Shown piece by piece: positions 5,343-8,590 of a stretch of 8,590 nt of DNA. The translations under genes were made by a program, and so were the position numbers. The stretch covers positions 1-8,590 of the forward strand of contig URDV01000092.1 in NCBI GenBank assembly GCA_900546605.1, given 5' to 3'. A model generated the notes under the pieces. It did no database searches, was not told the origin of the DNA, and worked only from the letters and a program-made list of their open reading frames with translations. Numbering within the stretch: the stretch's first letter is position 1; every line of letters begins with the position of its first letter. Origin of the DNA: an uncultured Prevotella sp. (lineage in GTDB: Bacteria; Bacteroidota; Bacteroidia; Bacteroidales; Bacteroidaceae).

Positions 5343-5792
5343 ATGGAAATCATTTTGAAAGAAAACGTTATTGGTCTGGGTTATAAGGACGATATCGTAA
5401 CTGTAAAGGACGGCTATGGCCGCAACTACCTTATTCCTACTGGCAAGGCTGTTATTGCATCAGATTCAGCAAAGAAGGTTCTCGCTGAAAACTTGAAGCA
5501 ACGTGCTCACAAGTTGGCTAAGATTAAGGCTGATGCTGAGGCTCTCGCTCAGAAGCTCTCTGCTATTGATACTATTAAGATTGCTACTAAGGTGAGCGCT
5601 ACTGGTGCCATCTATGGTTCAGTTAATGCATTGCACATTGCTGAAGCTCTTTCAAAGCTTGGCTTCGATGTTGATCGTAAGATCATCACCGTAAAGGAAG
5701 TGAAGGAAGTTGGCAACTACACCGCTACTGTTCATCTTCACAAGGAAGTTTCAGTTGAAATTCCTTTCGAGGTTGTAGCTGAAGAGGCTTAA
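5343..5792 (+). CDS. rplI: Large ribosomal subunit protein bL9
   Basis: bL9 binds 23S rRNA at the base of the L1 stalk and helps keep reading frame and ribosome spacing. The 149-residue product has the compact N-terminal domain with DGYGRNYLIPTGKA (23-36), the long lysine/alanine-rich connecting helix (about 41-74) and a C-terminal domain (about 75-147), including GSVNALHIAEAL and VKEVGNYTATVHLHKEV. The length equals the family norm. Last gene of the operon; a strong terminator lies 40 bases after its stop. Start chosen at the ATG 8 bases after a GGAGGT signal. Confidence 0.97.
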   Translation: MEIILKENVIGLGYKDDIVTVKDGYGRNYLIPTGKAVIASDSAKKVLAENLKQRAHKLAKIKADAEALAQKLSAIDTIKIATKVSATGAIYGSVNALHIAEALSKLGFDVDRKIITVKEVKEVGNYTATVHLHKEVSVEIPFEVVAEEA

Positions 5793-5831
5793 TTGCTACA
5801 AGTGAATATCACAAGTAACGATTAACATTAC

Positions 5832-5891
5832 ACAAGCAATACGTTCGTTCGCCATTATTAATGACGAGAGAGGGTATTGCTTGTTTTTTTT
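5832..5891 (+). terminator. Intrinsic terminator of the ribosomal protein operon
   Basis: An 11-bp perfect stem (5832-5842 pairing with 5874-5884, core CAAGCAATAC/GTATTGCTTG) runs straight into eight consecutive T (5884-5891). An inner weak stem with G-U pairs (TTCGTT/GACGAG) can shorten the 31-base loop. Its place 40 bases after the rplI stop fits termination of rpsF-rpsR-rplI. Confidence 0.88.
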
Positions 5892-6089
5892 GTTATATAA
5901 TGGCATGGCCTTTTTTTGCATCGGTCATGTCGCAAATGTGGTGATAGGATAATTATTGAGTTGGGTGACTTGCATTCATTTTTTCATTTAAACGCTTTAT
6001 GAATTGTGGTGTACTGACTCTTGATATTGTTGCATAGACCATGCATAATCATCATAACTAACACATTCATTCAATTTTTTATTAGTACA

Positions 6090-6854
6090 ATGCGATACTT
6101 TATCTATTTGTCATATGATGGAACAGCCTACCATGGCTGGCAAGTACAACCCAATGCCATAAGTGTGCAGCAAAGGCTCAACGAATGTTTAGCAAAGTTG
6201 TTACGAGGTAAAAATTCGGATGTAACAGGAGCTGGGCGTACTGACGCGGGAGTACATGCTCATATGATGGTGGCCCATTTTGATGTGGATGAGTTGGTTG
6301 ACGGAAAGTGGCTGACCGATAAGTTAAATCGTATTTTGCCTCAAGATATTGCTGTAAGCAAAGTGGTACGGGTGCGTGATGAGGCTCATGCGCGATTTGA
6401 TGCCAAAGCACGTACTTATCATTATTGGATTTACACACAAAAGAATCCTTTTCAACGACAGTATGCCACACGCATCACTTTTCCGCTTAATTTTGAACGT
6501 ATGAATGAGGCGGCTCGTTATTTGTTGCAAGTGGAGGATTTTACAAGTTTCTCAAAATTGCATACCGACACAAAAACAAACATTTGCCATGTGATGAAGG
6601 CCGAATGGATTGAGATGGAAAATGATGTGTGGCAGTTTGAAATAACAGCTGATCGTTTTTTACGCAATATGGTTCGTGCCGTGGTGGGTACACTCATTGA
6701 GGTGGGTCGTGGACGCTTGTCGATAGATGACTTTAAAAGTGTAGTAGCAAAAAAGAATCGTTGTGCTGCAGGAGACTCTATGCCAGGTAATGCCTTATCA
6801 CTTGTAGACATTCGTTATGAACCCGATATATTTATTGAAGAGGTATGTGGGTAA
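6090..6854 (+). CDS. truA: tRNA pseudouridine(38-40) synthase
   Basis: TruA converts uridines 38-40 of the tRNA anticodon arm to pseudouridine. The 254-residue product shows the family opening RYFIYLSYDGTAYHGWQ-Q (2-20), the catalytic motif GAGRTDAGVHA (47-57) with nucleophile Asp52, KARTYHYWI in the middle, and FLRNMVRAVVGTLIEVGRG plus APG-like MPGNALSLVDIRY near the end. The frame stays open upstream to a TTG at 6021, but the 23 extra residues are hydrophobic and not part of the family, so the ATG at 6090 is chosen. No Shine-Dalgarno. The next gene overlaps its last 10 bases, indicating an operon and possible translational coupling. Confidence 0.96.
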   Translation: MRYFIYLSYDGTAYHGWQVQPNAISVQQRLNECLAKLLRGKNSDVTGAGRTDAGVHAHMMVAHFDVDELVDGKWLTDKLNRILPQDIAVSKVVRVRDEAHARFDAKARTYHYWIYTQKNPFQRQYATRITFPLNFERMNEAARYLLQVEDFTSFSKLHTDTKTNICHVMKAEWIEMENDVWQFEITADRFLRNMVRAVVGTLIEVGRGRLSIDDFKSVVAKKNRCAAGDSMPGNALSLVDIRYEPDIFIEEVCG

Positions 6855-7750
6855 TTTTAGCTTTTCTATCAGCATGTTTGTTGGGCTTTTATGACGTATT
6901 TAAAAAGAAGTCATTGGCCAGTAATGCAGTATTGCCCGTATTAATGATTAACACCTTGGTGTGTGCTGCTTTTTTTGTGCCATTCATAGTGGCATCAAGT
7001 GTAGGGTGGTGTGATGTGATACCTTCAGCAGGTGTACATGCGCATGTGTTGGTATTATTTAAAGCCATAATAGTTCTATCGTCATGGGTATGTGGCTATT
7101 TTGCCATGAAGCATTTGCCACTAACCATAGTGGGGCCAATTAACGCTACGCGTCCAGTGATGACCTTGGTAGGAGCCTTGCTCATATATGGGGAGCAACT
7201 GAATAGTTGGCAATGGGCTGGTGTGTTGCTGGCCTTATTCTCGTTTATGATGCTTAGTCGTAGTGGCAAGCGCGAGGGCATACGTTTTTCACACAATCGT
7301 TGGATACTTCTGCTTGTATTTGCCGCTCTAACGGGTGCTGCAAGTGGTTTGTATGACAAATATTTAATGGCACCTATCACAAATGGTGGGGCAGGACTTG
7401 ACCGATACTTTGTGCAAGGATGGTACAACCTTTACCAAGCTATTATGATGACGGGTGTGATGTTGTTCATTTGGTATCCTACACGTAAGCGTTCCACTCC
7501 TTTTAAGTGGCGTTGGAGTATATTGTTAATATCCGTATTCCTAACAGCAGCTGATATGGCTTATTTTTATGCTTTGTCATGTCCAGGTGCTATGATATCG
7601 GTTGTGTCAATGGTGCGTCGTGGAAGTGTTATTGTTTCTTTCTTGTTTGGTGCCATGATGTTTCATGAAAAGAACCTTCGTGCCAAGGCCGTAGATTTGT
7701 TCTTTGTGCTGTTAGGCATGTTGTGTCTCTTTATCGGTAGCGGACACTAA
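6845..7750 (+). CDS. EamA/DMT-superfamily permease
   Basis: A 301-residue inner-membrane protein with ten predicted helices (about residues 2-18, 30-52, 66-88, 94-115, 122-137, 152-170, 192-211, 224-244, 248-272, 280-299). It is built of two halves, each ending in the EamA pattern: GPINATRPVMTLVGALLIYGE (97-117) and ISVVSMVRRGSVIVSFLFGAMMFHE (251-275). Such proteins are drug/metabolite exporters or sugar/amino acid carriers; the substrate cannot be read from the sequence. The ATG lies inside the truA end (10-base overlap) with AGAGGT immediately before it, too close for a standard Shine-Dalgarno, so coupling to truA is likely. truA followed by a permease of this type is, from memory, a recurrent Bacteroidales pairing. 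Confidence 0.92.
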   Translation: MWVILAFLSACLLGFYDVFKKKSLASNAVLPVLMINTLVCAAFFVPFIVASSVGWCDVIPSAGVHAHVLVLFKAIIVLSSWVCGYFAMKHLPLTIVGPINATRPVMTLVGALLIYGEQLNSWQWAGVLLALFSFMMLSRSGKREGIRFSHNRWILLLVFAALTGAASGLYDKYLMAPITNGGAGLDRYFVQGWYNLYQAIMMTGVMLFIWYPTRKRSTPFKWRWSILLISVFLTAADMAYFYALSCPGAMISVVSMVRRGSVIVSFLFGAMMFHEKNLRAKAVDLFFVLLGMLCLFIGSGH

Positions 7751-7907
7751 TAAGTATAATAGTTGGTTAAAGCGGACTTTTTTTTGATTTTACAAACCAT
7801 TAGTACGCTGCTTTAACGAGTGTAACTATGTAGTTCTATATATATGGATGACGTCCATAAAAAAATATTGCTGTTCGCTAAAACTCAAAATAGCATAGCA
7901 ATCCTAT

Positions 7908-7933
7908 CGCAATGCCCATAAACAGGCATTGCG
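7908..7933. repeat. Perfect 9-bp-stem hairpin
   Basis: CGCAATGCC (7908-7916) and GGCATTGCG (7925-7933) pair perfectly around an 8-base loop. It lies 29 bases beyond the stop of the minus-strand frame at 7962-8216 and about 160 bases after the permease gene. It has no T-run on either side, so it is a weak terminator candidate at best. Confidence 0.55.
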
Positions 7934-7961
7934 GATGATTTTGGGAAATCGTAAGCCCCCT

Positions 7962-8216
7962 TTAGTTAAAATAAGGTGGGTTCAAGAGGACCTTTCCTTG
8001 CTTCTTCAGGCATCTTAGCCCCGTTTTTTTCTGGTTCTTCAAGGAAAGTTCAAATATAGCTTCTGGTCTACGGGCATTGGCATCAAACAATGTGCTGCGT
8101 CTTGGCATCATGTTTATGCCAAGATGTGCCAGTTTACGGGCTTCATAAACGGGCTGTATTCCAAGCGAGGAATCCAACCCTAAATTTTTCGGTCGAAAAC
8201 TTTTAGCGCACAGCAA
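7962..8216 (-). CDS. Questionable 84-codon frame, unrecognised
   Basis: A frame of 84 codons starting at TTG, with the first internal ATG codons at residues 35-36 (MMPRRSTLFDANARRPEAIF), which would leave 49-50 residues. The product is basic (16 Lys/Arg against 5 Asp/Glu) with no domain I recognise. The frame stays open upstream to 8250 without an ATG. Its DNA is clearly GC-richer than the flanks and contains a perfect-looking hairpin (8098-8126), so it may be a conserved structured element or decayed gene that happens to leave a frame open. No promoter box is seen upstream on the minus strand, where repeat B begins. Confidence 0.3.
   Translation of the reverse strand: MLCAKSFRPKNLGLDSSLGIQPVYEARKLAHLGINMMPRRSTLFDANARRPEAIFELSLKNQKKTGLRCLKKQGKVLLNPPYFN
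8098..8126. repeat. 11-bp-stem hairpin inside the GC-richer patch
   Basis: CGTCTTGGCAT (8098-8108) pairs with ATGCCAAGATG (8116-8126) across a 7-base loop, with ten Watson-Crick pairs and one G-T pair. It falls around the double-Met of the minus-strand frame, so on that strand it would cover the internal start codons. Confidence 0.6.
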
Positions 8217-8232
8217 TAAATTTAAATACCGC

Positions 8233-8499
8233 TTTTCGGAAATATTGACTTATTAAATAGACGTAATGACGTAATTTGATAGTAAAATAATGGGAGTAAA
8301 GGAGGGGCTGTTGGGGTGTAAAGAAGAGAATGCAGGGGGTAAATGGTATAGATTTATATAAATAATACAAATTAAAGTTATATAGTTTATAAAAAATGCG
8401 TCTATTTTATATAGCGACATCATTTTTTGGGAGCTATGGAATGTCTTGTATCAGCAAAAAAATTATCTCATATACCCATATTCTAACCAATAGACATCA
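8233..8499. repeat. Diverged ~270-bp dispersed repeat, copy B
   Basis: Second copy of the element at 1356-1630, in the same orientation. Its left edge (TTTTCGGAAATAT) and right edge (CCAATAGA) are its best conserved parts, together with GCGTCTATTTTATA at 8398-8411. After the right edge this copy continues into a short palindrome (TCTATT-C-AATAGA, 8501-8513) and the 23-bp tandem repeat, whereas copy A ends in a 26-bp-arm hairpin. The edges therefore look defined, but neither has an obvious target-site duplication. Confidence 0.7.
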
Positions 8500-8517
8500 T
8501 TCTATTCAATAGAGAAC

Positions 8518-8590
8518 ATAGTATTCAATGGCACATGAGTATAGTACTCAATGGCACTTGAGCATAGTACTCAATGGCACTTGAGCATAG
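8518..8590. repeat. 23-bp tandem repeat running off the contig
   Basis: Three consecutive 23-base units (8518-8540, 8541-8563, 8564-8586) and the first 4 bases of a fourth. Units two and three are identical; the first differs at four positions. Each unit contains a small hairpin, CTCAA-TGGCAC-TTGAG, and in the first unit two changes fall in the stem, leaving a weaker pairing that uses a T-G pair. There are no spacers, so it is not a CRISPR array. True copy number is unknown because the assembly stops inside it. Confidence 0.92.

Larger units (their letters stand above)
7751..8590. other. 840-bp region without a secure gene, contig end
   Basis: From left to right this holds an 8-bp inverted repeat GTTAAAGC/GCTTTAAC (7766-7773, 7810-7817) around an internal run of eight T at 7778-7785, small hairpins at 7843-7859 and 7908-7933, a GC-richer patch with a minus-strand frame (7962-8216), repeat copy B (8233-8499) and the terminal tandem repeat (8518-8590). 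No TAnnTTTG box convincingly precedes a frame. The GC content changes abruptly: 27 of 60 bases at 8101-8160 against 9 of 60 at 8341-8400. Confidence 0.7.

Noticed and set aside
6021..6089. N-terminal extension of TruA from a TTG codon
   Set aside because: The extra 23 residues are hydrophobic and foreign to the family; the ATG at 6090 gives the standard RYFIYLSYDGT start.
7766..7817. Terminator after the permease gene
   Set aside because: The 8-bp arms are 36 bases apart and the T-run lies in the loop rather than after the stem.
8518..8590. CRISPR array
   Set aside because: The 23-base units abut directly with no unique spacers, and no cas gene is in the window.

Overview
The window looks like a complete short draft contig from a member of the Bacteroidota, most likely a Prevotella-like Bacteroidales. 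The supporting signs are the protein sequences, an AT-rich background, two promoters that match the phylum's TTTG-N19/20-TAnnTTTG pattern exactly, an rpsF-rpsR-rplI operon with no ssb or priB gene between rpsF and rpsR, and the absence of Shine-Dalgarno sequences before most genes. The first 19 bases are the 3' end of the Illumina TruSeq read-1 adapter, so they are not genomic. The last ~70 bases are a 23-bp tandem repeat that runs off the edge, a likely reason for assembly to stop there.

Layout: fabD (malonyl-CoA:ACP transacylase) lies on the minus strand at the left end. A ~1.47-kb stretch (957-2427) without a convincing conventional gene follows. It holds one copy of a diverged ~270-bp repeat, a 26-bp-arm hairpin, a perfect 9-bp-arm inverted repeat, and a consensus promoter leading into a 23-codon ORF. 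Next come yicC-gmk-nadD (RNA endonuclease family, guanylate kinase, nicotinate-nucleotide adenylyltransferase), the ribosomal protein operon rpsF-rpsR-rplI with its own promoter and a strong intrinsic terminator, and the overlapping pair truA-DMT permease (tRNA pseudouridine synthase and a ten-helix EamA-type transporter), all on the plus strand. The right-hand 840 bp again lack a secure gene. They contain an isolated GC-richer patch with an 84-codon TTG-start frame on the minus strand, several hairpins, the second copy of the ~270-bp repeat, and the terminal tandem repeat.

The genes themselves are ordinary housekeeping functions: fatty acid initiation, GMP phosphorylation, NAD synthesis, small- and large-subunit ribosomal proteins and tRNA modification. 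The interest is in the non-coding part and in translation signals. (1) The dispersed repeat occurs at 1356-1630 and 8233-8499, and both copies end in structured DNA. (2) A short TAAGTAGGTG-type element occurs three times, each time in the same orientation at or just after a stop codon. (3) rpsR and rplI carry strong Shine-Dalgarno sequences in a genome that otherwise seems not to use them; bS18 and bS6 are part of the pocket that hides the anti-Shine-Dalgarno in Bacteroidota ribosomes. I see no defence system, CRISPR array, insertion sequence with transposase, tRNA or rRNA. I could not run searches, so family assignments rest on recognised motifs.
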